Positions 1 through 10,363 of a DNA stretch of 64,000 nt are shown here, piece by piece (position 1 is the stretch's first letter; each line of letters opens with the position of its first letter). The translations under genes were made by a program, and so were the position numbers. A model generated the notes under the pieces. It ran no database searches. It saw only the letters and a program-made list of their open reading frames with translations, and was not told the DNA's origin. The DNA is from Allokutzneria multivorans (lineage in GTDB: Bacteria > Actinomycetota > Actinomycetes > Mycobacteriales > Pseudonocardiaceae). The stretch is from assembly GCF_039537405.1 (NCBI RefSeq), contig NZ_BAABAL010000017.1, positions 372,001 to 436,000 on the forward strand. Reading direction: 5' to 3'.

Positions 1-165
1 GCGCATGGACAGCGCGCCGAGCCCGTCGGCGTCGGCGATCTCGATCGCGGCGCGCGCGACGGCGGCCAGCGTCAGCGCGGGCCTGGGACCTCGGCTCGGC
101 CGCGTCGGCTCGCCCCAGAGCAGCTCCAGGGTGCGGTGCGGATCGCCGCTGCTGTACTCGGTCAT
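1..165 (-). CDS. TetR-family regulator, N-terminal part (runs off the left edge)
   Basis: The minus strand reads from an ATG at 165 to the window edge without a stop. It gives MTEYSSGDPHRTLELLWGE, then a Pro/Arg linker, then a helical stretch resembling the first helices of a TetR DNA-binding domain (ALTLAAVARAAIEIADADG, then LGALSMR). Only about 55 residues are visible, so the ligand-binding half is missing. It diverges from the acetyltransferase at 232, and a perfect palindrome lies between them, the usual arrangement for a self-regulating repressor. The family call rests on the N-terminus alone. Confidence 0.7.
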   Translation of the reverse strand, partial: MTEYSSGDPHRTLELLWGEPTRPSRGPRPALTLAAVARAAIEIADADGLGALSMR

Positions 166-193
166 CGGGGCTCATCGTAGAACTGTGTGCGCT

Positions 194-211
194 GTACACT
201 GAACTGTGTAC
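194..211. promoter_or_regulatory. Perfect inverted repeat between divergent TetR and GNAT genes (putative operator)
   Basis: GTACAC at 194-199 and GTGTAC at 206-211 are perfect inverted copies around a 6-bp spacer. The word GAACTGTGT also occurs twice, at 180-188 and 201-209, 21 bp apart (two helical turns). Position and symmetry suggest the binding site of the neighbouring TetR protein. No binding evidence exists in the sequence itself. Confidence 0.5.
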
Positions 212-231
212 GACATACGCGGAGGTGGGCT

Positions 232-837
232 GTGCGGGTTCGGGAAGCGGTGCGGGCCGAGGCGTCGACGATGGCGGAGGTCCTGGTCAGGGCGTTCGAC
301 GCCGATCCGGTGATGGGGTGGGTGTTCGCCGACCCGGAGCAGCGCAGGCGGGTCTACCCGAGGATGATGGCCGCGCTGATCAAGTACTCCTACCTGCACC
401 GGGGCGGCTGCCAGGTCGCGGGCGCCGACGGCGCGACGGCGGGCGTGGCGCTGTGGGTGCCACCGGGCCGGGAGAAGGTCGCGCTGTGGCGCCAGCTCCT
501 CGCCGGGGCGGCCATGCTCGCCAGCGCGGGTCCCGGGCAGTTCTTCCGGATCAGCCGGCGCGGAGCCCGGCTCGAAGCGGCGGTCAAGGCCGCGCATCCC
601 CGTGAACCGCACTGGTACCTGGCCGTGCTCGGGACCGAGCCCCGTGCGCAGGGGACGGGCGTCGGCGGGACGCTGCTGCGCGCCAGGCTGGCGGAGTGCG
701 ACCGCGACGGCTTACCCGCGTACCTGGAGTGCATCGAGTCGAACGTGCCGTACTACGAGCGCTTCGGCTTCACGCTGATCAGCGACATCCCCCTGCCCGA
801 CGGCGGCCCCACCCTCCACGGCATGTGGCGCGCCTGA
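232..837 (+). CDS. GNAT-family N-acetyltransferase
   Basis: A 201-residue protein with the fold of GCN5-related acetyltransferases, which transfer acetyl from acetyl-CoA to an amine. The C-terminal half shows the usual core: WYLAVLGTEPRAQGTGVGG resembles motif A (strand 4 and the Q/R-x-x-G-x-G/A pyrophosphate loop), and LECIESNVPYYERFGF resembles motif B. GTG at 232 was chosen because GGAGG lies at 221-225; the frame is open further upstream but without a ribosome-binding site. The N-terminal half is variable and the substrate cannot be predicted. It faces the TetR gene and probably is its target. Confidence 0.85.
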   Translation: MRVREAVRAEASTMAEVLVRAFDADPVMGWVFADPEQRRRVYPRMMAALIKYSYLHRGGCQVAGADGATAGVALWVPPGREKVALWRQLLAGAAMLASAGPGQFFRISRRGARLEAAVKAAHPREPHWYLAVLGTEPRAQGTGVGGTLLRARLAECDRDGLPAYLECIESNVPYYERFGFTLISDIPLPDGGPTLHGMWRA

Positions 838-843
838 ACCCGG

Positions 844-1659
844 TCAGGTGCAGGACTCGTCGGTGATGGGGTTGGTGGGGTCGAGGTAGTAGGACTCGTC
901 GTGCTTCGCGGAGGGGCCGGTGGTGGGGGTGAGCCTGCCCTTGCCGAAGGTGGGCGCGAGCAGGCCCTCCTTCGCGGCGGCGCAGTCCATCATGAAGGTG
1001 AAACCGTTGGTGGCGCCCGGCCACAGCTTCCCGTCGGTGGCGTCCTCGTAGAGCAGGTACTCCGCCTCCCACCGCTCGGTCGCGATGCGGTCGGTCGGGT
1101 CGGCCAGGCGGCGCGGGTCGTCGTGGTGGAAGGCGTAGGCCACGATGAAGTTGGTCTTCGCCACCAGGGCTCCGCGATCCCCGACCGACACGGTCATCGA
1201 CCCGGTGACCCTGGGCGGGTCGGTGGCGAGGCGGAACTTCGGCGAGATCAGCGTGCGCGCCCAGCCCAGCTCCGCCTGCGTGCCCTTGATGTCCTTGTGC
1301 GACTCGGGGGCGAAGAGGTCGAGCACCGGCTGCACCGTCTTGCCCGTCAGCACCTCCGGGTTGAGCCGGGCCGCGACGAGCATCGCGCGGACCTTGTCGG
1401 TGAACGCGGAGACCTTGTCCGGGCCGTACTTGCCGACCTGGGCCGGTGGCGGAGCCACGAAGCCCGCGGCGCCCTCCGGCCAGTTCGCCATCCTGGTGCC
1501 GAGGAAGGCGTTGACCGGGGCGGGCGCCTCGGTCGAGGTCCCGTCGCGGCCGAGCAGACCGTCGAACCGGCCGTCCTGGTACATCAGCACGCCGACTCCG
1601 ACGATGCCGATGACGGCCAGCGCGGAGACGATCAAGTTGCCCCGCTTGCGATCGCTCAT
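844..1659 (-). CDS. Membrane-anchored extracellular protein of unknown function
   Basis: 271 residues. MSDRKRGN is followed by one hydrophobic segment at about residues 9-26 (LIVSALAVIGIVGVGVLMY) and then a soluble domain, so it is probably a type II membrane protein or has an uncleaved signal. Two Cys (in MMDCAAAK and at the ESCT C-terminus) could form a disulfide outside the cell. I recognise no catalytic motif and no family name. The gene is divergent from valS and its stop lies 6 bp from the GNAT stop (convergent). Confidence 0.75.
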   Translation of the reverse strand: MSDRKRGNLIVSALAVIGIVGVGVLMYQDGRFDGLLGRDGTSTEAPAPVNAFLGTRMANWPEGAAGFVAPPPAQVGKYGPDKVSAFTDKVRAMLVAARLNPEVLTGKTVQPVLDLFAPESHKDIKGTQAELGWARTLISPKFRLATDPPRVTGSMTVSVGDRGALVAKTNFIVAYAFHHDDPRRLADPTDRIATERWEAEYLLYEDATDGKLWPGATNGFTFMMDCAAAKEGLLAPTFGKGRLTPTTGPSAKHDESYYLDPTNPITDESCT

Positions 1660-1754
1660 GGACGGTCCCCCTGCCGAGTGAGTAGCGGCGGAACGCTAAC
1701 AGCGTGCGCGGCCGGCGCGGGAGATGTCGGATGAAACCGTTTCTCGGCGCTCCG

Positions 1755-1771
1755 TAAACTCTCCAGGTGTG
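1755..1771 (+). promoter_or_regulatory. -10 box and leaderless start of valS
   Basis: TAAACT at 1755-1760 ends 8 nt before the GTG at 1769, so the transcript would begin at or next to the start codon. No T-box specifier or terminator structure is visible upstream. Confidence 0.45.
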
Positions 1772-4392
1772 ACCGAGACCCTTCCGCACCAGGCCAGCAC
1801 CGAACTCCCCGCGCAGTGGGACCACGCGCGGGTAGAGGGCGAGCTGTACCAGCGGTGGGTGGATCGGGGCTACTTCACCGCGCGCCCGGACAGCGAGCGC
1901 CCGCCGTTCTCCGTCGTGATCCCGCCGCCCAACGTCACCGGCAGCCTGCACATCGGGCACGCGCTGGACCACTCGCTGATCGACACCCTCGTCCGCTGGC
2001 GTCGCATGCAGGGCTACGACGCGCTGTACCTGCCCGGGATGGACCACGCGAGCATCGCCGTCCACACGCTGGTGGAGAAGCAGCTCGTCATCGAGGGCAC
2101 CTCACGGCGCGAGCTCGGCCGCGAGGCGTTCATCGAGCGCACCTGGCAGTGGAAGAACGAGTACGGCGGCAAGATCCTCGACCAGATGCGGCGCCTCGGC
2201 GAGAGCGTGGACTGGACGCGCGAGGCGTTCACCATGGACGAGGCGCGCAGCCGTGCGGTCCAGACGATGTTCAAGCGGCTCTACGACGACGGCCTGATCT
2301 ACCGCGCAGAGCGACTGGTCAACTGGTCGCCGGCCGCGCGGTCGGTGCTCTCCGACGCCGAGGTCGACCACAAGGAGGTCGAGGGCGAGCTGGTCTCGAT
2401 GCGCTACGGCGACGGGGACGCCTCGATCGTCGTCGCGACCACGCGCGTGGAGACGATGCTCGGTGACACCGCCGTCGCGGTGCACCCCGACGACGAGCGC
2501 TACAAGCACCTCGTCGGCACCTTGATCACCCAGCCGCTGACCGGCAGGCAGATCCCGGTCGTCGCTGACGACTACGTCGACCCCGAGTTCGGCTCCGGCG
2601 CCGTCAAGATCACCCCGGCGCACGACCCGAACGACTTCGAGCTGGGCAAGCGGCACGGCCTGCCGATGCCGACGATCATGGACGAGCAGGGCCGGATCGC
2701 GAACTCCGGCACCCGCTTCGACGGCATGGACCGCTTCGAGGCGCGGGTGGCCATCCGCGAGGCGCTGCGCGAAGAGGGCCGCATCGTCGCGGAGAAGCGG
2801 CCGTACCTGCACAGCGTCGGGCACAGCGAGCGCGGCAAGGAGCCGATCGAGCCGCGCCTGTCCATGCAGTGGTTCGTCAACGTCGGACCGCTGGCCAAGG
2901 CCGCGGGCGACGCCGTGCGCGACGGCAAGGTCAACGTCCACCCGGCCGACATGACCAAGCGGTACCTGGACTGGACCGACAACCTGCACGACTGGTGCAT
3001 CTCGCGGCAGCTGTGGTGGGGCCACCGCATTCCCGTGTGGCACGGGCCGAACGGCGAGATGGTCTGCGTCGGCCCCGATGAGCAGCCGCCGACGGGTCCG
3101 GGCTGGCGCCAGGACGAGGACGTCCTCGACACCTGGTTCTCCTCGGGGCTGTGGCCGTTCTCCACCATGGGCTGGCCGGACAAGACCGAGGACCTGGCCA
3201 AGTACTACCCCACCAGCGTTCTGGTCACCGGCTACGACATCATCTTCTTCTGGGTCGTCCGGATGATGATGTTCGGCCTGTACGCCATGGACGGCGTCCC
3301 CCCGTTCCACACCATCGCGTTGCACGGCATGGTCCGCGACGGCCAGGGGCGCAAGATGTCCAAGACCCTGGGCAACGGCGTCGACCCCATCGAGTGGATG
3401 GACCGCTACGGCACCGACGCCGTGCGCTTCGCCATGGTCCGCGGCGCCAACCCCGGCACCGACGTGCCGATGAGCGAGGAGTGGGTCGGCGGCGCCCGCA
3501 ACTTCTGCACGAAGCTGTGGAACGCCACGCGGTTCGCGATGATCAACGGCGCCAAGGTCGTCTCCAACCCGCCGACGATCGCCGAGCTGACCGACGCGGA
3601 CCGGTGGATCCTCGGCCGCCTCGACGAGCTGACCGCGGAGATGAACGCCTACCTGGAGGACTTCCAGTTCGCGAAGTCCACCGAGGCGCTCTACCACTTC
3701 GTCTGGGACGAGTTCTGCGACTGGTACGTCGAGCTGGCCAAGGTCCAGCTGGCCGACCCGGGGCAGGTCGAGCAGACCCGCGCGGTGCTCGGCCACGTGC
3801 TCGACACCGTGCTGCGGCTGCTGCACCCGGTCGCGCCGTTCATCTCCGAGCAGCTGTGGACCACCCTCACCGGCAACGAGTCCCTCGTCATCGCCCCGTG
3901 GCCCACGCCGTCCGGTCGGCTGAAGGACACCACCTCCGCCGAGCGCGTCGCCTCCGTGCAGAAGCTCGTCACCGAGATCCGCCGCTTCCGCTCCGACCAG
4001 GGCCTCAAGCCGAGCCAGAAGGTCTCCGCGCGCCTTGTCGGCATCGACGCGGCCGGGCTGGGCGGGCTGGAGAAGGCGCTGCGCTCGCTGGTGCGGCTGA
4101 CCGAGCCCGACGAGTCCTTCGCCGCGTCGGCCTCCTTCGAGCTGGGCCTGCACTCCGGCCCGGTCACCGTGGAGCTCGACCTCTCCGGGGCGATCGACGT
4201 CGCGGCCGAGCGCAAGCGCCTGGCCAAGGACCTCGCCGTCGCGGAGAAGGAGTTCGCGGGCACCGACGCCAAGCTCAACAACCCCAAGTTCACCGACAAG
4301 GCCCCGGCCGAAGTGGTGGAGAAGATCCGCGCGCGGCGCGCGGCGGCCCAGGCCGACATCGACCGCGTCAACGCCCGCATCGCCAGCCTCCC
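1769..4392 (+). CDS. valS: Valyl-tRNA synthetase (3' end lost in the sequence gap)
   Basis: Class I aminoacyl-tRNA synthetase charging tRNA-Val with valine and editing mischarged threonine. The HIGH signature appears in PNVTGSLHIGHAL and the KMSKS loop in GRKMSKTLGN. The editing domain precedes the second half of the Rossmann fold, and the C-terminus shows the anticodon-binding domain and the ValRS coiled-coil arm (ERKRLAKDLAVAEKEF). About 874 codons are visible. The last ones read RIASL just before the N run, where the family normally ends, so the stop is most likely inside the gap. GTG 1769 (VTETLPHQ) was preferred to ATG 1724 because of the -10 box at 1755. Confidence 0.97.
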
Positions 4393-4441
4393 NNNNNNNN
4401 NNNNNNNNNNNNNNNNNNNNNNNNNNNNNNNNNNNNNNNNN
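4393..4441. other. Assembly gap (49 N)
   Basis: Forty-nine undetermined bases separate the end of valS from the folC leader. The real length may differ. The valS stop and possibly the -35 element of the folC promoter are hidden here. Confidence 1.
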
Positions 4442-4469
4442 CGGGGGCGAGGGGCATATGCGCCGGTCG

Positions 4470-4525
4470 TAGACTTGGCGGACGTGAACCGGACCCCCGT
4501 GCACCGAACCCCGTCGGGGGAGTGA
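4470..4525 (+). promoter_or_regulatory. folC promoter with a leaderless 13-codon leader ORF and SD-hiding hairpin
   Basis: TAGACT at 4470-4475 ends 8 nt before a GTG at 4484. That GTG opens a 13-codon frame ending in TGA at 4523-4525, five bases before the folC GTG. CCCCG (4509-4513) can pair with CGGGG (4515-4519), masking part of the folC Shine-Dalgarno GGGGGAG. Translation of the mini-ORF would open that hairpin. The promoter reading is firm in form but untested. Confidence 0.45.
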
Positions 4526-4529
4526 CGAA

Positions 4530-5909
4530 GTGCCTCGAACCGATCCCGCCGCCCTCGCCGCCTACGCCGCGGTCGAGGCCGAGCTGAACCAGCGCTGGCC
4601 GGAGACGAAGCTCGAACCGTCCCTGGACCGCATCCGCGCCCTGGTGGACCTGCTGGGCGAGCCGCAGCGCTCCTACCCGGTGCTGCACCTCACCGGCACC
4701 AACGGCAAGACCTCCACCTCGCGGATGCTGGACGCGCTGCTGACCGGCCTCGGGCTGCGCACCGGCCGCTACACCAGCCCGCACCTCCAGCTCGCCACCG
4801 AGCGCATCAGCGTGGACGGGGCGCCGATCAGCGTCGAGCGCTACGTGGAGGTCTACCGCGACATCGAGCCGTACCTCGGGATGGTCGACAAGGCCTCCCA
4901 GGACGCCGGGCAGCCGTCGCTGAGCAAGTTCGAGGTGCTGACCGCGATGGCCTTCGCCGCCTTCGCCGACGCCCCGGTCGACGCGGCCGTCGTCGAGGTG
5001 GGCCTCGGCGGCTCGTGGGACGCCACCAACGTGGCCGACGGGCAGGTGGCTCTCATCACACCGATCGGCGTCGACCACGTCGAGTTCCTGGGCGATGACG
5101 TGCTCAAGATCGCCGAGGAGAAGGCCGGGATCATCAAGCCCGGCTCGGTCGCGGTGCTCGCCGAGCAGACCGGCGACGTGGCCGCCGTGCTCCTGCAGCG
5201 GTGCGTCGAGGTGGACGCGACCGTGGCCCGGCAGGGCATGGAGTTCGGCGTTCTGGAGCGCGAGGTCGCCGTGGGCGGGCAGATGCTCAAGTTGCAAGGC
5301 CTGAGCGGCGTCTACGACGAGATCTTCCTGCCGCTGCACGGTGAACACCAGGCGAAGAATGCCTCGCTCGCACTGGCCGCCGCCGAGGTCTTCTTCGGTG
5401 CCGGGCCGGATCGGCAGCTCGACATCGAAGCCATTCGGGTGGCGTTCGCCGGTGTCTCCACGCCTGGGCGGATGGAGCGGATGCGGGCAGCACCTGCGGT
5501 TCTGGTCGACGCGGCGCACAATCCACATGGTGCCCGCGCGCTCGCGGCCACCATCACGAGTGAGTTCGCGTTCCGTCGACTGATCGCTGTAGTCGGGGTG
5601 ATGCGCGACAAGGATGCTTCCGGCATCCTGTCAGAGCTGGAACCGGTGGTCTCCGAAGTGGTGCTCACCCAGAACTCGTCCCCGCGCGCGATGGACGCCG
5701 ACGAACTCGCCGGCATCGCCCGCTCGGTGTTTGGCGAGGACCGCATCGTCGTCGAGCCCAGGCTCGAGGACGCTATCGAGGTCGGCGTGCAGCTGGCCGA
5801 GGAGACCGACTCCCCGGACGAAGTCCTGTCCGGTGGCGGTGTGCTGATCACCGGTTCCGTGATCACAGCTGGGGATACCCGCGCACTTTTTGGCAAGGAG
5901 CCGTCATGA
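4530..5909 (+). CDS. folC: Bifunctional folylpolyglutamate synthase / dihydrofolate synthase
   Basis: 459 residues. It adds glutamate to folates and, in most bacteria, to dihydropteroate. The Mur-ligase-type P-loop is in HLTGTNGKTSTSRM, followed by the folate-ligase signature region (SPHLQLATERISVDG) and the central domain with VEVGLGGSWDATN and ITPIGVDHVEFLG. The C-terminal ligase domain contains VLVDAAHNPHGARAL. GTG 4530 is preceded by GGGGGAG at 4516-4522. It follows valS as in many actinobacteria, and its stop overlaps the next small frame (ATGA). Confidence 0.97.
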   Translation: MPRTDPAALAAYAAVEAELNQRWPETKLEPSLDRIRALVDLLGEPQRSYPVLHLTGTNGKTSTSRMLDALLTGLGLRTGRYTSPHLQLATERISVDGAPISVERYVEVYRDIEPYLGMVDKASQDAGQPSLSKFEVLTAMAFAAFADAPVDAAVVEVGLGGSWDATNVADGQVALITPIGVDHVEFLGDDVLKIAEEKAGIIKPGSVAVLAEQTGDVAAVLLQRCVEVDATVARQGMEFGVLEREVAVGGQMLKLQGLSGVYDEIFLPLHGEHQAKNASLALAAAEVFFGAGPDRQLDIEAIRVAFAGVSTPGRMERMRAAPAVLVDAAHNPHGARALAATITSEFAFRRLIAVVGVMRDKDASGILSELEPVVSEVVLTQNSSPRAMDADELAGIARSVFGEDRIVVEPRLEDAIEVGVQLAEETDSPDEVLSGGGVLITGSVITAGDTRALFGKEPS

Positions 5910-6079
5910 AGTCCTGTTCCCGTCCCACGACGCCGGTACACACGGCCAACCGGGACGCCGAGTTCGATGATCGTCCCTGGCGCGTCGTCCGCGGGTTCTC
6001 CGTGGTCAAGGTCGCCCAGGAGCGCGCCATGCGGTCCGTCGTGGCGGGTGGCCCCGCCAACCGGCGGCGCTCGCGATGA
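5906..6079 (+). CDS. Small ORF (57 aa) overlapping folC and the DUF4233 gene by ATGA at both ends
   Basis: ATG at 5906 overlaps the folC TGA (5907-5909), and its TGA at 6077-6079 overlaps the next gene's ATG at 6076. It begins MKSCSRPTTPVHTANRDAEF and ends GGPANRRRSR. It is basic, contains FDDRPWRVVRGFSVVKVAQE and has no membrane segment. No known family was recognised. The double overlap is what one expects of a translationally coupled gene, but it could also be a chance open frame bridging two genes. No protein evidence is available. Confidence 0.5.
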   Translation: MKSCSRPTTPVHTANRDAEFDDRPWRVVRGFSVVKVAQERAMRSVVAGGPANRRRSR

Positions 6080-6465
6080 CGGAGGCGCCGACGACGCCCG
6101 GCCCCCAGGTACGGCGGAAGGACCCGTGGAAGGGTCTTCGCGGCATCCAGGCGGGAACACTGGTGATGGAGGCGATCACGGTGGCGCTGTCGCTGCTGGT
6201 CATCGCCAAGTTCGACGGCATCACCAGCACGGGCGCCATTCTGGTCGGCGCGCTCGCGGTGGCGATGGTCGTGGCCAGCGGGGTTCAGGGCAAGCCGTGG
6301 GGCGTCGGCCTCGCGGTCGCCCTGCAGGTCCTGATGATCGCCTCCGGTTTCGTGGTTTTCGCACTCGGCGTGCTCGGAGTGGTGTTCGCCCTGGTCTGGG
6401 GCGCGCTGCTGTGGCTGCGTCAAGATCTTCGACGTCGAGAGGCCGCGCACGCCGCGGCCTCCTGA
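6076..6465 (+). CDS. DUF4233 family membrane protein
   Basis: 129 residues with about four hydrophobic helices (from AGTLVMEAITVALSLLVIAK, then TGAILVGALAVAMVVASG, then the last two around residues 80-115), a basic N-terminus (RRKDPWKGLRG) and a basic C-terminal tail. DUF4233 proteins are typically encoded between folC and ndk in actinobacteria. Here ndk lies 13.7 kb further on, so the usual trio is split. The function is unknown in the family. The start overlaps the preceding small ORF. Confidence 0.85.
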   Translation: MTEAPTTPGPQVRRKDPWKGLRGIQAGTLVMEAITVALSLLVIAKFDGITSTGAILVGALAVAMVVASGVQGKPWGVGLAVALQVLMIASGFVVFALGVLGVVFALVWGALLWLRQDLRRREAAHAAAS

Positions 6466-6502
6466 CGCTTCCCCGCCACCCCGCTTCTGCTAACAGTGTG
6501 GG

Positions 6503-7207
6503 GTGGACTTCTGGACGGAACTCATCGGGAACCAGGCCGCGCCACCGCCGCCGGTCGTCCTGGTGACGGGCGCGCTCGCCCTGGTCGTCGTGCTCTCGGG
6601 CACGCCGTGGCGGGTCGCCCGCAACATCATCACCATCGTGCACGAGGCCGGGCACGCGCTGGTCGCGGTCCTGGTCGGCAGGCGGCTGAACGGGATCAGG
6701 CTGCACTCGGACACCTCGGGTGTGACCGTCTCGCGCGGCCGCCCCACCGGCCCCGGCATGGTGTTCACCTCACTGGCCGGCTACATCGCCCCGTCGCTGG
6801 TCGGCCTCGGCTTCGCCGCGCTGCTCGGCTCGTCGCGGATCACCCTGCTGCTGTGGGTGTGCACCGCGGTGCTGCTGCTCATGCTGATCATGGTGCGCAA
6901 CGCCTACGGCGCGCTGTTGCTGCTGGTCACCGGTGGCGCGCTGGTGTCGGTGTCGCTGCTGACCACCAGCGGCGTTCAGGCGGCCTTCGCCTACCTGATC
7001 ACGTGGTTCCTGCTGCTCGGCGGAGTGCGACCGGTCAGCGAGCTCCAGCGCAAGCGCAGCCGTGGCCGCGCGCGGGACTCCGACGCCGACCAGCTCGCCC
7101 GGCTCACCAGCACCCCCGCGATCACGTGGGTGCTGGTCTTCTTCGTCGTCACACTCGGCTCGCTCGGCCTCGGCACCGCGTGGATGCTCACCGGCATCCT
7201 CTTCTGA
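6503..7207 (+). CDS. M50-family (site-2-protease-like) membrane metallopeptidase
   Basis: 234 residues. The zinc motif HEAGH lies in the first third (IVHEAGHALVAVLVGRRLNG) and is embedded in a hydrophobic segment, as in M50B peptidases that cut within the membrane. Five or six further hydrophobic helices follow, with a basic cytosolic loop (QRKRSRGRARD) near residue 190. The start is GTG 6503; TAACAG sits 6 nt upstream and no Shine-Dalgarno is seen, so it may be leaderless. The substrate is unknown, and no anti-sigma gene is adjacent. Confidence 0.85.
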   Translation: MDFWTELIGNQAAPPPPVVLVTGALALVVVLSGTPWRVARNIITIVHEAGHALVAVLVGRRLNGIRLHSDTSGVTVSRGRPTGPGMVFTSLAGYIAPSLVGLGFAALLGSSRITLLLWVCTAVLLLMLIMVRNAYGALLLLVTGGALVSVSLLTTSGVQAAFAYLITWFLLLGGVRPVSELQRKRSRGRARDSDADQLARLTSTPAITWVLVFFVVTLGSLGLGTAWMLTGILF

Positions 7208-7220
7208 CCCGCTGAGGCGA

Positions 7221-7354
7221 GTTGGGTGGTCTTCAAATCCCACGAACCCCACCCGCAGCGGTCGCCAACCGCCCCCTACCTCGCGAGCGCGGAAGGTAGT
7301 GGGCGGTTAGCGATGTTCTGCGAGGGGGTTGGGCGTACTTGAAGACCACCCAAC
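7221..7354. repeat. 134-bp nested palindromic element
   Basis: GTTGGGTGGTCTTCAA at 7221-7236 is perfectly inverted at 7339-7354. Inside, CGCCAACCGCCCCCTACCT (7263-7281) pairs with AGGTAGTGGGCGGTTAGCG (about 7294-7312) with two mismatches. The whole can fold into one long hairpin. Related words (GTCTTCAA with AACCC) recur near 26710 and 52055, so this looks like a member of a REP/MITE-like intergenic family. Confidence 0.75.
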
Positions 7355-7413
7355 CTTTCGCCCGTGGCATTCGCTGACGTCGGCGACCCGGTGTGGTCTG
7401 TCCCTGTGACGGC

Positions 7414-7443
7414 AGAAGGGCCAGCCGTGTGGCTGGCCCTTCT
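7414..7443. terminator. Strong hairpin, transcription terminator
   Basis: AGAAGGGCCAGCC at 7414-7426 is perfectly inverted at 7431-7443 around a GTGT loop (13-bp stem). It lies between the convergent M50 gene and the GH3 gene with its downstream RNA. No clear U-run follows on either strand, so it is probably an actinobacterial I-shaped terminator. Confidence 0.75.
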
Positions 7444-7445
7444 GA

Positions 7446-7601
7446 GTAAAAACGGGGGCTCTGCTTGAGCTACACCGGCTTTCGCCGGGCCGGGACTCGC
7501 ACCTCGGACCTCCCCGCTCCGGTTACCGGGTTACCAGGTGTGTGACTTCTGGCGGGTAGTCCGCCGTCCAGCCGGAAAGCTGGCTTCGAGTTCCTGTACC
7601 A
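7446..7601 (-). ncRNA. Structured RNA candidate with a permuted tRNA-like fold, 3' of the GH3 gene
   Basis: On the minus strand, directly after the GH3 stop codon, two short hairpins occur (CCAGC/GCTGG at 7568-7583 and GGCGG/CCGCC at 7551-7565). Then come tRNA segments in swapped order: an anticodon-stem 3' strand CGGGG (7516-7512), variable loop AGGTC, a T-arm-like GGTGCGAGTCCC, an acceptor-like CCGGC closed by GAAA onto GCCGG, then TA, a D-arm GCTC-AAGCA-GAGC (7470-7458), and the anticodon-stem 5' strand CCCCG (7457-7453) followed by TTTTTAC. The two anticodon-stem strands match perfectly. The T-stem has mismatches and the D-loop is short, so it could be a decayed or rearranged tRNA instead of a working RNA. 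Confidence 0.45.
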
Positions 7602-10232
<2,631 letters not shown>

Positions 10233-10316
10233 GACGATCCGATCTTGAGCGGGACACGGTCAGGAGGCGGCGGCGCCGATCCTGACCGTCCCGTCACGGC
10301 CGTGTCAAGGTTTTCA

Positions 10317-10330
10317 TGAAAGCGCTCTCA
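10317..10330. promoter_or_regulatory. CebR-like LacI-family operator upstream of the GH3 gene
   Basis: TGAAAGCGCTCTCA is a near-perfect palindrome (one mismatched pair) with the AGCGCT core of actinobacterial LacI/CebR operators, known to control cellulose and beta-glucoside use. It lies 85 bp upstream of the GH3 start. It also lies just past the 3' end of the minus-strand lipoprotein gene transcribed toward it. Confidence 0.6.
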
Positions 10331-10363
10331 TAGGTCCAGGCTGGGCGTTTGCCTCATTCGCGG

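Noticed and set aside
1660..1768. T-box leader for valS
   Set aside because: No specifier loop, T-box sequence or antiterminator is visible, and the promoter box indicates a leaderless start.
2102..4504. 800-codon minus-strand frame antisense to valS
   Set aside because: Low-complexity Arg/Val/His-rich translation, antisense to a strongly conserved synthetase and crossing the gap.
1724..4525. valS read through the N run to a stop at 4525
   Set aside because: The frame across 49 unknown bases is arbitrary. ValRS proteins end near the residues just before the gap, and the last codons are the folC leader ORF.
7453..7516. Ordinary tRNA gene
   Set aside because: The D-arm lies downstream of the T-arm and the anticodon loop is not continuous, so no standard cloverleaf can form.
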